7,331 bases of DNA from Xanthobacteraceae bacterium (GTDB lineage Bacteria > Pseudomonadota > Alphaproteobacteria > Rhizobiales > Xanthobacteraceae), in contig JASHRY010000013.1 of assembly GCA_030037105.1 (NCBI GenBank), positions 1-7,331 on the forward strand, in the 5' to 3' direction. Each line of letters opens with the position of its first letter. The stretch's first letter is position 1. This document shows, piece after piece, positions 1 to 6,166 of the stretch. Below the pieces are notes generated by a model. The model was not told where the DNA came from. It saw nothing but the letters and a program-made list of their open reading frames with translations, and did no database searches. The translations under genes and the position numbers were made by a program.

Positions 1-126
1 CTCGAAGGTGGTGAAGCGGAAATTGCAGGCGAGGCAGACGCGGCGGCGGCGGATGACGGAGGAGTCCTCCGTCGGCCGCGAATCCTTCACCTGGGTGTCG
101 AGGCTTCCGCAATTCGGACAGCGCAT
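1..126 (-). CDS. nrdR: NrdR transcriptional repressor, N-terminal part (cut by window edge)
   Basis: Translating the minus strand from the ATG at 126 gives 42 in-frame residues starting [18 protein letters not shown] and running off the left edge. They form the NrdR zinc ribbon: CxxC at C3/C6, CxxC at C31/C34, an SSVIRRRR basic stretch, and the family-typical FRFTTFE at the edge. NrdR is usually about 150-160 aa, so roughly 110 residues, including the ATP-cone domain, lie outside. Family knowledge: NrdR is a Zn- and nucleotide-dependent repressor that binds NrdR boxes upstream of ribonucleotide reductase genes. It lies 320 nt downstream of glyA on the same strand, the usual alphaproteobacterial order. 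A GGGGG run about 7 nt before the ATG and a GAGG abutting it could serve as ribosome-binding site. The identification is firm; the remainder of the gene cannot be assessed. Confidence 0.95.
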   Translation of the reverse strand, partial: MRCPNCGSLDTQVKDSRPTEDSSVIRRRRVCLACNFRFTTFE

Positions 127-186
127 CCTCAGCCCCCGGTCCCTGCAGCCATCACTCCCTGACTGCGAAAAATCTTTGGGTCAGAA

Positions 187-223
187 GACCCCCACTCTAT
201 CTCTCCCCCTTGCAGAGGGAGAG
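187..223 (+). repeat. Palindromic intergenic repeat, copy 1
   Basis: A GACCCCCAC box (187-195) is followed by a hairpin with arms CTCTCCC (201-207) and GGGAGAG (217-223). After one mismatch the stem continues for two more pairs. The same box-plus-hairpin layout recurs in reverse orientation at 337-374, so this looks like a member of a dispersed family rather than a gene-specific terminator. Family membership is inferred from the internal similarity only. Confidence 0.55.
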
Positions 224-336
224 AACAGCAACCGGCGCACGTGGAGATATTCGCCACGGTCGGAGCATGCCGCTTTCTTTCCCCTCCCAATTCTTTTTCT
301 GCTTCCTCGAATCTTCCGTCCTTGAAGCTTCCTCTT

Positions 337-374
337 CCTCCCCCTGAAAGGGGGAGGATCGAGGTGGGGGTCAC
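337..374 (-). repeat. Palindromic intergenic repeat, copy 2 (inverted)
   Basis: Arms CCTCCCCCT (337-345) and AGGGGGAGG (349-357) form a perfect 9-bp stem with a GAA loop. This is followed by GAGGTGGGGGTC, which on the minus strand reads GACCCCCACCTC and matches the box of copy 1. The same CCTCCCCC/GGGGGAGG arms return at 3645-3667. It could act as an mRNA-stabilising or terminating hairpin between glyA and nrdR, but there is no T-tract after it. Confidence 0.6.
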
Positions 375-446
375 GCGGTGCTCGCGCGGCGCCGCGTTCA
401 TGACCATTGCCGGGACACGCATAAATTCGTTCCGTTCAGTTGACCG

Positions 447-1745
447 TCAGTAGATCGGGAAGCGGCGGAGCAGGCGGGCGACCTTGTCGCGCACACGCGC
501 TTCCACCGGCGCGTCCTCCTCGGCGCCCTTTTGCGCGAGCGTGTCGAGCACCTCGGCGATCATCTCGCCGATCTGGCGGAATTCGGCGATGCCGAAACCG
601 CGCGTGGTGCCGGCCGGCGTGCCGAGCCGCACGCCCGAAGTCACGGTCGGCTTTTCCGGGTCGAAGGGGATGCCGTTCTTGTTGCAGGTGATGTGGGCGC
701 GTCCGAGCGCCGCTTCAGCCACTTTCCCGGTGAGATGCTTTCCGCGCAAATCCACCAGCATGAGGTGGGTGTCGGTGCCGCCGGAGACGATATCAAGGCC
801 GTGCGATTTCAGCGTTTCCGCAAGCGCCTTCGCGTTCTCAACCACGTTCTTCGCGTAAAGTCTGAACGAGGGGCGTAGCGCCTCGCCAAACGCCACCGCC
901 TTGGCCGCGATCACATGCATGAGCGGTCCGCCCTGCATGCCGGGGAACACCGCGGAATTGAGCTTCTTCGCCAACTCCTCGTCGTCGGCGAGGATGACGC
1001 CGCCGCGCGGCCCGCGCAGCGTCTTGTGTGTCGTGGTGGTGACCACGTGGGCGTATGGGAACGGGCTTGGATGCACGCCGCCGGCCACCAAGCCGGCAAA
1101 ATGCGCCATATCGACCACGAGGTAGGCCCCCACCTGGTCGGCGATCTCGCGGAAGCGGCGGAAGTCGATGATGCGCGGATAGGCCGAGCCGCCGGCGATG
1201 ATAACCTTGGGCCGATGTTGTTGCGCCAGGCGCTCGACTTCCTCCATGTCGATCAAATGGTCGTCGCGGCGCACGCCATAGGGCACCGGCTTGAACCAGC
1301 GGCCCGAGAGGTTGACCGGCGAGCCGTGGGTGAGATGGCCGCCGGCGGCGAGGTTGAGCCCCATGAACGTGTCGCCCGGCTGCATCAGAGCCATGAACGC
1401 TTCGGCGTTGGCCGAAGCGCCGGAATGCGGCTGCACGTTGGCGAAAGCACAGCCGAACAGCCGTTTCGCCCGCTCGATCGCCAGCCGCTCGGCGACATCG
1501 ACGAACTCACAGCCGCCATAATAGCGTTTTCCCGGCAGCCCTTCGGCATACTTGTTGGTGAGCACCGAGCCTTGCGCCTCGAGCACGGCGCGGCTGACGA
1601 TATTTTCCGACGCGATCAACTCGATCTCGTCACGCTGGCGGCCGAGTTCGCCGGCAATGGCATCGGCGATCTCGGGATCGCTGTCGGCAAGCGCGGCGGA
1701 AAAGAATCCTTCCGCCGTCACCGCTGCACCGTGACTAACCGACAT
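447..1745 (-). CDS. glyA: Serine hydroxymethyltransferase
   Basis: The 432-aa product is a cytosolic fold-type I PLP enzyme that interconverts serine plus tetrahydrofolate with glycine plus 5,10-methylene-THF, the main entry of one-carbon units. Visible motifs: IELIASEN (41-48), [16 protein letters not shown] (63-78), PHSGASAN (106-113), [13 protein letters not shown] (211-223) with PLP-binding D212 and H215, and the PLP-lysine motif [16 protein letters not shown] with K241. Length is normal (E. coli 417 aa; alphaproteobacterial forms slightly longer). Start choice: the reading frame stays open to 1904, but the extra 53 residues would be translated from a palindromic repeat. The ATG at 1745 is preceded by AGGAG with a 6-nt spacer, and MSVSHGAA is a credible N-terminus. 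It probably belongs with nrdR downstream. Its 5' leader is unusual in carrying a large palindrome 10 nt before the ribosome-binding site. Confidence 0.97.
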   Translation of the reverse strand: MSVSHGAAVTAEGFFSAALADSDPEIADAIAGELGRQRDEIELIASENIVSRAVLEAQGSVLTNKYAEGLPGKRYYGGCEFVDVAERLAIERAKRLFGCAFANVQPHSGASANAEAFMALMQPGDTFMGLNLAAGGHLTHGSPVNLSGRWFKPVPYGVRRDDHLIDMEEVERLAQQHRPKVIIAGGSAYPRIIDFRRFREIADQVGAYLVVDMAHFAGLVAGGVHPSPFPYAHVVTTTTHKTLRGPRGGVILADDEELAKKLNSAVFPGMQGGPLMHVIAAKAVAFGEALRPSFRLYAKNVVENAKALAETLKSHGLDIVSGGTDTHLMLVDLRGKHLTGKVAEAALGRAHITCNKNGIPFDPEKPTVTSGVRLGTPAGTTRGFGIAEFRQIGEMIAEVLDTLAQKGAEEDAPVEARVRDKVARLLRRFPIY

Positions 1746-1751
1746 TTGCTG

Positions 1752-1756
1752 CTCCT
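1752..1756 (-). promoter_or_regulatory. Ribosome-binding site of glyA (start-deciding)
   Basis: AGGAG on the minus strand, 6 nt before the ATG at 1745. It fixes the glyA start and excludes the upstream extension of the open frame, whose other ATGs lie in or beside the repeat. Confidence 0.8.
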
Positions 1757-1766
1757 GGCTCCCCAT

Positions 1767-1860
1767 CATTCCGGGGCCGCGCAGAGTGCGGAAGCCGGAA
1801 TCCATACCCTTGCGCCTGAATATGGATTCGGGTTTCGCCGCTTCGCAGCACCCCGGAATG
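1767..1860. repeat. 94-nt palindromic element in the glyA leader
   Basis: Outer arms CATTCCGGGG (1767-1776) and CCCCGGAATG (1851-1860) are perfect 10-bp complements. Inner arms GAATCCATA (1798-1806) and TATGGATTC (1821-1829) are perfect 9-bp complements, with partial pairing between. The whole unit can fold into one long hairpin on either strand. From memory it resembles an interspersed repeat common in Bradyrhizobium-type genomes; this was not checked. It separates any upstream glyA promoter from the ribosome-binding site. Confidence 0.8.
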
Positions 1861-1942
1861 ACGTAACGGGCCGGAAGCGGTAGCACACCGGCAGCGACGC
1901 GCAAGACCTTGGGACGTGGGCGCCGCTCACCCCGCTAGATTT

Positions 1943-1993
1943 GGGGATTTGCCATCGGGCTCCACATAATCCTGTTTTGCTGCCCGATTCCCC
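1943..1993. other. Unidentified bulged stem-loop upstream of glyA
   Basis: GGGGA (1943-1947) and ATCGGGC (1954-1960) pair with GCCCGAT (1982-1988) and TCCCC (1989-1993). This gives 12 perfect pairs interrupted by a 6-nt bulge on one side, closed by a 21-nt A/T-richer loop. It has no T-tract. It differs from the palindromic repeats on either side. It could be part of a structured leader for glyA (minus strand), another repeat type, or chance; I do not recognise the family. Confidence 0.4.
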
Positions 1994-1998
1994 GCCAC

Positions 1999-2092
1999 CC
2001 TGAGGTGCTCGGCACGGTGCGTCGAGCCTCGCAGGGCGGCCCGAACTCTTCTGCCGTTCATCCTTCAACGCACGCCAGCGGCGCGCCTCAGG
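1999..2092. repeat. Palindromic intergenic element (CCTGAGG...CCTCAGG type)
   Basis: Terminal arms CCTGAGG (1999-2005) and CCTCAGG (2086-2092) are complementary. Between them are further related words (GAGCCTCGCAGGGC, CATCCTTCAACGCACGCC) that give partial internal pairing. The layout matches, from memory, a repeat frequent in intergenic regions of Bradyrhizobium-like genomes. It carries no gene and no transposase. Confidence 0.65.
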
Positions 2093-2104
2093 ATGACAGC
2101 AAGA

Positions 2105-2188
2105 AGCCCGGATGAGCGAAGCGAAATCCGGGGACCGGCATTTAAGCTGCGCTGTCGTCCCCGGATCGCGCGCCGCGCGATCCGGGCT
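2105..2188. repeat. 84-nt compound palindrome after trpB2
   Basis: Outer arms AGCCCGGAT (2105-2113) and ATCCGGGCT (2180-2188) pair over 9 bp. Inner arms ATCCGGGGAC (2126-2135) and GTCCCCGGAT (2157-2166) pair over 10 bp. An alternative hairpin at 2160-2186 has a perfect 12-bp stem (CCCGGATCGCGC, loop GCC). The element can therefore fold in mutually exclusive ways. It begins 8 nt after the trpB2 stop codon in the direction of transcription, so it may end or stabilise that mRNA, although no T-tract follows. Confidence 0.7.
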
Positions 2189-2196
2189 GCGTGCCG

Positions 2197-3561
2197 TTAC
2201 GCCGCGAGGCTGGGAAGACCGGCCAGCGCCATGGCGAGCTCGCCCTCATCGTAGTGCTGATCGATCAGCTTGCCTTCGAAGTAGGCGATATAGGCCGCCA
2301 TGTCGAAATGGCCGTGGCCGGACATATTGAACAGGATGGTCTCCGCTCTGCCCTCCCGCTTGCAGCGCAACGCCTCGTCGATGGCGCAGCGCACCGCATG
2401 CGTCGCTTCCGGCGCCGGCACGATGCCCTCGCAGCGCGCAAATTGCACGCCGGCGTCGAAGCAGGTCTTCTGATGATAGGCGCGCGCCTCGATCAGGCCG
2501 AGCTCGTGCAGATGCGAGACCAGCGGCGCCATGCCGTGATAGCGCAGCCCCCCGGCGTGGAACCCGGGTGGAATGAAGGTCGAGCCGAGCGTGTGCATTT
2601 TGACGAGCGGCGTCAGATGCGCGGTGTCGCCGAAGTCGTAGGCGTATTTGCCGCGCGTGAGCGACGGGCAAGCGGCCGGCTCCACGGCGATGAAGCGGCG
2701 CTTCCTTCCGCCGCGCAGTTGCAGGCCGAGGAACGGGAAGGCAAGGCCGGAAAAATTGGAGCCGCCGCCGGTGCAGCCGATCACCACGTCGGGATCGTCG
2801 CCCGCCAGTTCGAACTGCTTGATCGCCTCCTGGCCGTTGACCGTCTGGTGCAACAGCACGTGGTTGAGCACCGAGCCGAGCGAGTATTTCACCGCCGGGT
2901 CCTTGGCCGCCATCTCCACAGCCTCGGAAATGGCGATGCCGAGCGAGCCGGGGCTGTTCGGGTCCTTGGCAAGGATGGCGCGGCCGGATTCCGTTTCCTT
3001 CGACGGCGAGGCGATGCAGCGCGCCCCATAGGTCTCGATCAGCGCGCGGCGATAGGGCTTCTGGTCGTAGGATACGCGGACCTGGAACACGGTCACGTCG
3101 ATGCCGAACAGCGCGCCGGCAAAGGCGAGCGCCGAACCCCATTGGCCGGCGCCGGTCTCGGTGGAGAGACGCTTGACGCCCTGCTCCTTGTTGTACCAGG
3201 CCTGCGCCACCGCGGTGTTCGGCTTGTGCGAGCCGGCCGGCGACACGCCTTCATATTTGAAATAGATTTTCGCCGGCGTGCCGAGCGCCTTTTCCAACCG
3301 GTGCGCGCGAATAAGCGGCGTCGGCCGCCACATGCGGTAGACATCGCGGATCGGCTCGGGGATATCGATGGTGCGTTCGGCCGACACCTCCTGGAGGATC
3401 AGCGCCATCGGGAACAACGGCTCGAGGTCGGCCGGGCCGACCGGCTGCTTGGTGCCGGGATGCAGCACCGGCGGCAGCGGCTTCGGCAGATCGGCCGTAA
3501 TGTTGTACCAGCTTTTCGGAATCTTCGTTTCGTCGAGAACGAACTTGATTTGATCGCTCAC
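2197..3561 (-). CDS. trpB2: TrpB2-type tryptophan synthase beta-like PLP enzyme
   Basis: The 454-aa fold-type II PLP enzyme belongs to the TrpB2 branch, not the canonical TrpB1 partner of TrpA. Visible residues: PLP lysine K113 in [11 protein letters not shown], catalytic-type E135 in [10 protein letters not shown], the phosphate-binding loop GCTGGGSN (262-269), and SGHGHFD (414-420) near the C-terminus. The N-terminal [11 protein letters not shown] and HPGT region are also typical of TrpB2. Known chemistry of the family is condensation of indole with serine to tryptophan; the physiological role beside a TrpB1 is unsettled. No trpA or other trp gene is in view. Start choice: the frame is open to ATGs at 3600 and 3588, but neither has a good ribosome-binding site. 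The GTG at 3561 has GGAGG 5 nt upstream and gives the usual (V/M)SDQIK N-terminus, so it is preferred. The gene lies 161 nt downstream of the transpeptidase, with a hairpin between. Confidence 0.92.
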   Translation of the reverse strand: MSDQIKFVLDETKIPKSWYNITADLPKPLPPVLHPGTKQPVGPADLEPLFPMALILQEVSAERTIDIPEPIRDVYRMWRPTPLIRAHRLEKALGTPAKIYFKYEGVSPAGSHKPNTAVAQAWYNKEQGVKRLSTETGAGQWGSALAFAGALFGIDVTVFQVRVSYDQKPYRRALIETYGARCIASPSKETESGRAILAKDPNSPGSLGIAISEAVEMAAKDPAVKYSLGSVLNHVLLHQTVNGQEAIKQFELAGDDPDVVIGCTGGGSNFSGLAFPFLGLQLRGGRKRRFIAVEPAACPSLTRGKYAYDFGDTAHLTPLVKMHTLGSTFIPPGFHAGGLRYHGMAPLVSHLHELGLIEARAYHQKTCFDAGVQFARCEGIVPAPEATHAVRCAIDEALRCKREGRAETILFNMSGHGHFDMAAYIAYFEGKLIDQHYDEGELAMALAGLPSLAA

Positions 3562-3566
3562 GCCAC

Positions 3567-3571
3567 CCTCC
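3567..3571 (-). promoter_or_regulatory. Ribosome-binding site supporting the trpB2 GTG start
   Basis: GGAGG, within a longer GGGGGAGGG run on the minus strand, lies 5 nt before the GTG at 3561. The upstream ATG candidates at 3600 and 3588 have no comparable site, so this motif argues for a GTG start. Confidence 0.65.
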
Positions 3572-3640
3572 CCCACAAACTCGTTCATGGCACCATACAC
3601 GAGGGAACTGGAGGTGTGAACTTGGGCCCGGCGGGCACCT

Positions 3641-3676
3641 TCATCCTCCCCCGCGAGGCGGGGGAGGAGAGGATGA
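3641..3676. repeat. Hairpin between transpeptidase and trpB2
   Basis: CCTCCCCCGC (3645-3654) and GCGGGGGAGG (3658-3667) form a perfect 10-bp stem with a GAG loop. Outside it TCATCCTC (3641-3648) can alternatively pair with GAGGATGA (3669-3676). The core arms are the same as at 337-357, which points to a dispersed repeat. It lies between the transpeptidase stop and the trpB2 start and may act as a terminator or processing hairpin, but has no T-tract on the minus strand. Confidence 0.65.
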
Positions 3677-3722
3677 AAATTAGACTGCGTAAATTCGGCG
3701 CGGCGGGCCGGCGCGTTGCAAA

Positions 3723-5024
3723 TTACAGCTTCGTCTGCGGCGGAATGGCCGGACCGCCGAGCCCGTCACGGTCGTAAATATCCTCGCGGAACTGGACGAC
3801 GCCGTCGGAAGCCGACCACGCCGTGACATAGACCCAGTGCAACGGCACCGGCTTGGCGAGCCGCGCCGTCTTCTGCTCGCCGGACTTGATGACCCGGTCG
3901 ATCTCCTCGGGCGTCCAATTTTTTGTCTGGTCGAGCAGCCAGTAAACAAGCTGGCGCACGTTCTGCACGCGCACGCAGCCCGAGGAATGAAAGCGGAAAT
4001 CGTCGCCGAACAGGTTCTTCAGTGGCGTGTCGTGCATGTAGACGCCGTAGGGACTGGGAAAATTGATGCGGATATGGCCCAGCGAGTTGAAGTCGCCCGG
4101 ATCCTGCTTGAACATGTAGTTGGTCGCATCCTCCGAGTACCAGTTGATCTGCGAGGGTTGCAGCTCGTTATGGTGCATATCGAAGATGCGTATGTGGTTC
4201 TTGGTGAGATAATCCGGCTGCTCCTGCATGAGCGGGATCAGATCCTTGCGCACGATCGAGGCCGGCACGGTCCAATAGGGATTGAAGTTGATCTCGACGA
4301 TCCTGCTGTTGATGTCGGGCGAAGGCCGGTCGGGCTTGCCGACTACGGCGGTATGGCGCGACACCGCGAGGTCGTCCTCGATCGCCTCGATGCGCGCCGC
4401 CGGTATGTTGCAGACAACGTAACGCGGGCCGAGATTCGTGGTCAGCGTCTTCAACCGCTCGATGTTGACCTTGAGCTGGTCGCGGCGCGCTACCGCCGGC
4501 ACATTCATTGCCAACCGTGTCGCCGCGCGCAGCACGCCGTCGACGGTCAGGCCGTGGCGGGCCTGGAACCGGCGCACCGCCGCCTCGACGTAGGAATCGT
4601 AGATGTCGTTGCCGACCGCGCTCGGGTCGAGATCGCCGGAGACCGCAAGCCGGGCGCGCAGATCGACGACGCTCGGGTGACGATTGCCGAGCCGCAATTC
4701 ATCGACCGGCGGCACTTGCGACCAGCCGCCGCGTTCGACGATGCCGTCGTAGGTCTTGATCGCCTGCTCGGTAAACTGGGCCGTCGACGGCGACAATGTC
4801 GGAGCCGACGGCTTCGGCATATGGATGGTACGTGAAGCCTGATCGAAGCTCGCCCCGAACTCGTCGCGCTGGGTGTCGCCGATCAGCGCGTCGAGCGCGG
4901 AATCGTCGGCCACGGCCGCCCGCGCGGCCAACCCGGTTGCCGCAAGCGTCGCGGCACCGGCAAGGCGCCTTAAAAAAGCACGGCGGTGAGGCCGCCCGTC
5001 GTCCCGGTCATGTGTTCGATTCAT
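3723..5024 (-). CDS. Tat-exported L,D-transpeptidase, YcbB-like (YkuD domain)
   Basis: The 433-aa product is predicted to form 3-3 (mDAP-mDAP) peptidoglycan crosslinks or attach proteins to the wall in the periplasm. The N-terminus carries a twin-arginine-like signal: HRRAFLRR (13-20), then a hydrophobic [12 protein letters not shown] stretch and an ARAAVA-type cleavage region near residue 38. A peptidoglycan-binding-like repeat covers about 117-176 ([13 protein letters not shown] core). The catalytic YkuD domain spans about 202-372, with the YcbB-typical [10 protein letters not shown] (248-257), YMHDTP (H331) and active-site HSSGCVRV (346-353, nucleophile C350). At 433 aa it is shorter than E. 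coli YcbB (about 615). Start: the frame extends to a GTG at 5063, but the ATG at 5024 places the signal normally; neither has a strong ribosome-binding site. The upstream neighbour is ldtR, and by analogy with Liberibacter this may be its target ldtP. The symbol is left blank because several paralogues are usual. Confidence 0.92.
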   Translation of the reverse strand: MNRTHDRDDGRPHRRAFLRRLAGAATLAATGLAARAAVADDSALDALIGDTQRDEFGASFDQASRTIHMPKPSAPTLSPSTAQFTEQAIKTYDGIVERGGWSQVPPVDELRLGNRHPSVVDLRARLAVSGDLDPSAVGNDIYDSYVEAAVRRFQARHGLTVDGVLRAATRLAMNVPAVARRDQLKVNIERLKTLTTNLGPRYVVCNIPAARIEAIEDDLAVSRHTAVVGKPDRPSPDINSRIVEINFNPYWTVPASIVRKDLIPLMQEQPDYLTKNHIRIFDMHHNELQPSQINWYSEDATNYMFKQDPGDFNSLGHIRINFPSPYGVYMHDTPLKNLFGDDFRFHSSGCVRVQNVRQLVYWLLDQTKNWTPEEIDRVIKSGEQKTARLAKPVPLHWVYVTAWSASDGVVQFREDIYDRDGLGGPAIPPQTKL

Positions 5025-5196
5025 GGAGCGCCAGTCCGTCAGTGCGTGAGGAAAATCCCCCACGCATCAACGCCCCCGGGCGCCCAATTAGCACGAAGCG
5101 GGTGCGGAGGACAGAGGACGGAAGATAGATCAAGGAGAACCGTCGTTGGCTCTTCTCATTCCATCATCAGTCATCTGTCGTCTGTCGTCCGTCGTG
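5025..5196 (-). promoter_or_regulatory. Probable control region of the transpeptidase gene
   Basis: Because an intrinsic terminator closes ldtR at 5197-5230, the transpeptidase needs its own promoter in this interval. It contains an imperfect inverted repeat: GACAGAGGACGGAAGATAGA (5111-5130) faces the GTCGTCTGTCGTCCGTC stretch (5178-5194), with short CTGTCGT/CCGTCGT direct repeats on the right arm. An LdtR operator could lie here, but I did not identify clear -35/-10 hexamers or a defined operator. Confidence 0.4.
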
Positions 5197-5230
5197 CGAA
5201 AAAAGACCCCCGGCATTGGCGCCGGGGTTT
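5197..5230 (-). terminator. Rho-independent terminator of ldtR
   Basis: On the minus strand CCCCGGC (5227-5221) and GCCGGGG (5214-5208) form a 7-bp GC stem with a 6-nt loop, followed by GGTC and TTTTTT (5204-5199). This is a classic intrinsic terminator, 45 nt after the ldtR stop codon. It makes ldtR a separate transcript from the transpeptidase gene. Confidence 0.85.
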
Positions 5231-5275
5231 GAGGTACGCCAGTACGACGGTAACTGGCGAAAGGGCCCGCTCTTG

Positions 5276-5788
5276 TCAGAGCCGGTAGAGAATTTGATCG
5301 GTCCAGAAGCGTTCGAGCCGGTGCAGCGCTTTGTTGAGAACGCCGAACTCGTCGGCGTTGATGCCGCCGACCTGCTCCACGGTGCGCACGTGCTTCTGGT
5401 AGAGCGCATCGACGACTTCGCGCACCTCGCGGCCCTTCTCGGTAAGCTTGATGCGCACGGAGCGGCGATCCACCCGCGAGCGCTGATGATCGAGGAAGCC
5501 CATCTCGACCAGCTTCTTGAGATTGTAGGAGACATTGGAGCCGAGATAGTAGCCGCGCGTGCGCAATTCGCCAGCGGTCAATTCCTTGTCGCCGATATTG
5601 TACAGGAGCAGCGCCTGTACCGAGTTGATGTCGGAGCGGCCGCGGCGGTCGAATTCATCCTTGATGACATCGAGCAGACGCCGATGCAGGCGCTCGACCA
5701 AGGTCAGCGCCTCAAGATAATGCGGCCGGATGTGGTCGAAACGCGCCTCGCGCTCGGCGGGCTCGACCGTCTTGACGACGGCTTTCAT
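5276..5788 (-). CDS. ldtR: MarR-family transcriptional regulator LdtR
   Basis: The 170-aa product has a MarR winged helix-turn-helix. An N-terminal dimerisation helix (RPHYLEALTLVERLHRRLLDVIKDE, 21-45) leads to DINSVQALLLYNIG (53-66). The recognition helix region is LGSNVSYNLKKLVEMGFL (82-99), and the wing is SRVDRRSVRIKLTEKG (104-119) with the family D-x-R-S signature. The GYYLGSNVSYNLKKLV stretch matches, from memory, LdtR of Liberibacter and Sinorhizobium, an activator of an L,D-transpeptidase gene involved in osmotic stress tolerance. The neighbouring transpeptidase supports this. Start: the ATG at 5788 (MKAVVKTVE) has GGGAAAGG about 9 nt upstream; the frame is open to 5854, but the added residues look non-conserved. 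Benzbromarone and similar ligands are known for the family. Ligand and targets in this organism are inference. Confidence 0.9.
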   Translation of the reverse strand: MKAVVKTVEPAEREARFDHIRPHYLEALTLVERLHRRLLDVIKDEFDRRGRSDINSVQALLLYNIGDKELTAGELRTRGYYLGSNVSYNLKKLVEMGFLDHQRSRVDRRSVRIKLTEKGREVREVVDALYQKHVRTVEQVGGINADEFGVLNKALHRLERFWTDQILYRL

Positions 5789-6034
5789 GAGTAGACGCCT
5801 TTCCCAAGTTAATTTTGTTGTCGCCGACGGGCCCTGTTCCCGTCGTGGCGCCACCTTAGCGAGGAGGGTCTAAGATCAGTTTAAATAACACGCTAAAAAT
5901 ATGGTTTATTCGCCGGCCGTGCAGCCATGATTACGCGTAGATTTTAAGTCGTTTCTTGGATGCTTTGTTCACCGTATGCGAAGCAGTTTGCGCCCGCCGC
6001 GCTTGCTTGCCATGTCGCAATGTCGCACGAATAT
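5789..6034 (-). promoter_or_regulatory. ldtR upstream region with hairpin and AT-rich tract
   Basis: This 246-nt spacer has no supportable gene. Near ldtR, CGCC+GACGGG (5822-5831) pairs with CCCGTC (5839-5844) and GGCG (5847-5850) across a 2-nt bulge, a hairpin that would sit in the 5' leader. CTTAG (5855-5859) and CTAAG (5870-5874) form a short dyad. About 5876-5914 is strikingly AT-rich for this genome and is the likeliest promoter/operator area. No exact -35/-10 pair could be fixed. The part beside the tRNA (about 5990-6034) has a GTCGCA direct repeat and no clear terminator. Confidence 0.45.
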
Positions 6035-6120
6035 TGGTGGGGGAGGTAGGACTCGAACCTACGAAGGCGTCAGCCAGCGGATTTACAGTCCGCCCCCTTT
6101 GCCGCTCGGGACACTCCCCC
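6035..6120 (-). tRNA. tRNA-Tyr (anticodon GUA)
   Basis: The minus strand gives an 86-nt class II tRNA. Its acceptor stem is GGGGGAG (6120-6114) with CTCCCCC (6045-6039), discriminator A (6038), and an encoded 3' CCA (6037-6035). The anticodon stem GCGGA/TCCGC encloses the loop CTGTAAA with anticodon GTA (6086-6084). There is a long variable arm (CTGACGCC region) typical of bacterial tRNA-Tyr, and the T arm has GGTTCGAGTCC. It is divergent from rlmB. No further tRNA follows it in the window. Confidence 0.97.
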
Positions 6121-6139
6121 GCAACGAAGCCGCGGGAAC

Positions 6140-6157
6140 CAGCCGGAGGCCCGGCTG
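6140..6157 (-). other. Hairpin in the pre-tRNA-Tyr leader
   Basis: CAGCCGG (6140-6146) and CCGGCTG (6151-6157) form a perfect 7-bp stem with a 4-nt loop, between the predicted transcription start (about 6160) and the mature tRNA 5' end (6120). It could stabilise the 5' leader or influence RNase P processing. It may equally be a chance GC palindrome. Confidence 0.45.
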
Positions 6158-6166
6158 CGGGGCCGC

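Larger units (their letters stand above)
127..446. other. glyA-nrdR spacer with two inverted repeat copies
   Basis: These 320 nt have no believable gene; the ORFs crossing them are short, low-complexity and run through repeats. The spacer holds two GC-rich hairpins in opposite orientation, each flanked by a GACCCCCAC-type box (listed separately). The rest is pyrimidine-rich on the plus strand (about 269-342). No T-tract terminator is evident after the glyA stop, so read-through from glyA into nrdR is possible, but no promoter was recognised either. Confidence 0.6.
1746..2196. other. Repeat-filled spacer between trpB2 and glyA
   Basis: These 451 nt contain no supportable gene. Several short frames cross them on both strands, but they translate repeats. 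In order they hold the glyA ribosome-binding site, a 94-nt palindrome (1767-1860), about 80 nt of plain sequence that must contain any dedicated glyA promoter, a bulged stem (1943-1993), a second palindromic element (1999-2092) and a third (2105-2188) ending 8 nt from the trpB2 stop. I could not identify convincing -35/-10 hexamers for glyA. Confidence 0.6.

Noticed and set aside
915..1883. A 322-aa open frame on the plus strand opposite glyA
   Set aside because: It mirrors the glyA coding sequence and ends inside a palindromic repeat; no family features.
1746..1904. A 53-residue N-terminal extension of GlyA
   Set aside because: It translates a palindromic repeat, and the ATG at 1745 has a good ribosome-binding site.
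1861..1942. A glyA promoter of the form TTGCGC, 16 nt, TACCGC on the minus strand
   Set aside because: The -10 match is poor and the spacing short, so it is not reported as a feature.
1861..1993. Possible glycine or SAM riboswitch before glyA
   Set aside because: I could not find the conserved core of any riboswitch class known to me; only an unidentified stem is visible.
1767..2188. Possible CRISPR array from the series of palindromes
   Set aside because: The elements differ from one another, are not regularly spaced, and no cas gene is present.
2191..3777. A 528-aa open frame on the plus strand opposite trpB2
   Set aside because: It is antisense to a clear enzyme gene, has Arg/His/Ala-rich composition expected from GC-rich shadow frames, and shows no motif.
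3837..4835. A 332-aa open frame on the plus strand opposite the transpeptidase
   Set aside because: Shadow of the well-supported minus-strand gene; composition typical of antisense frames in high-GC DNA.
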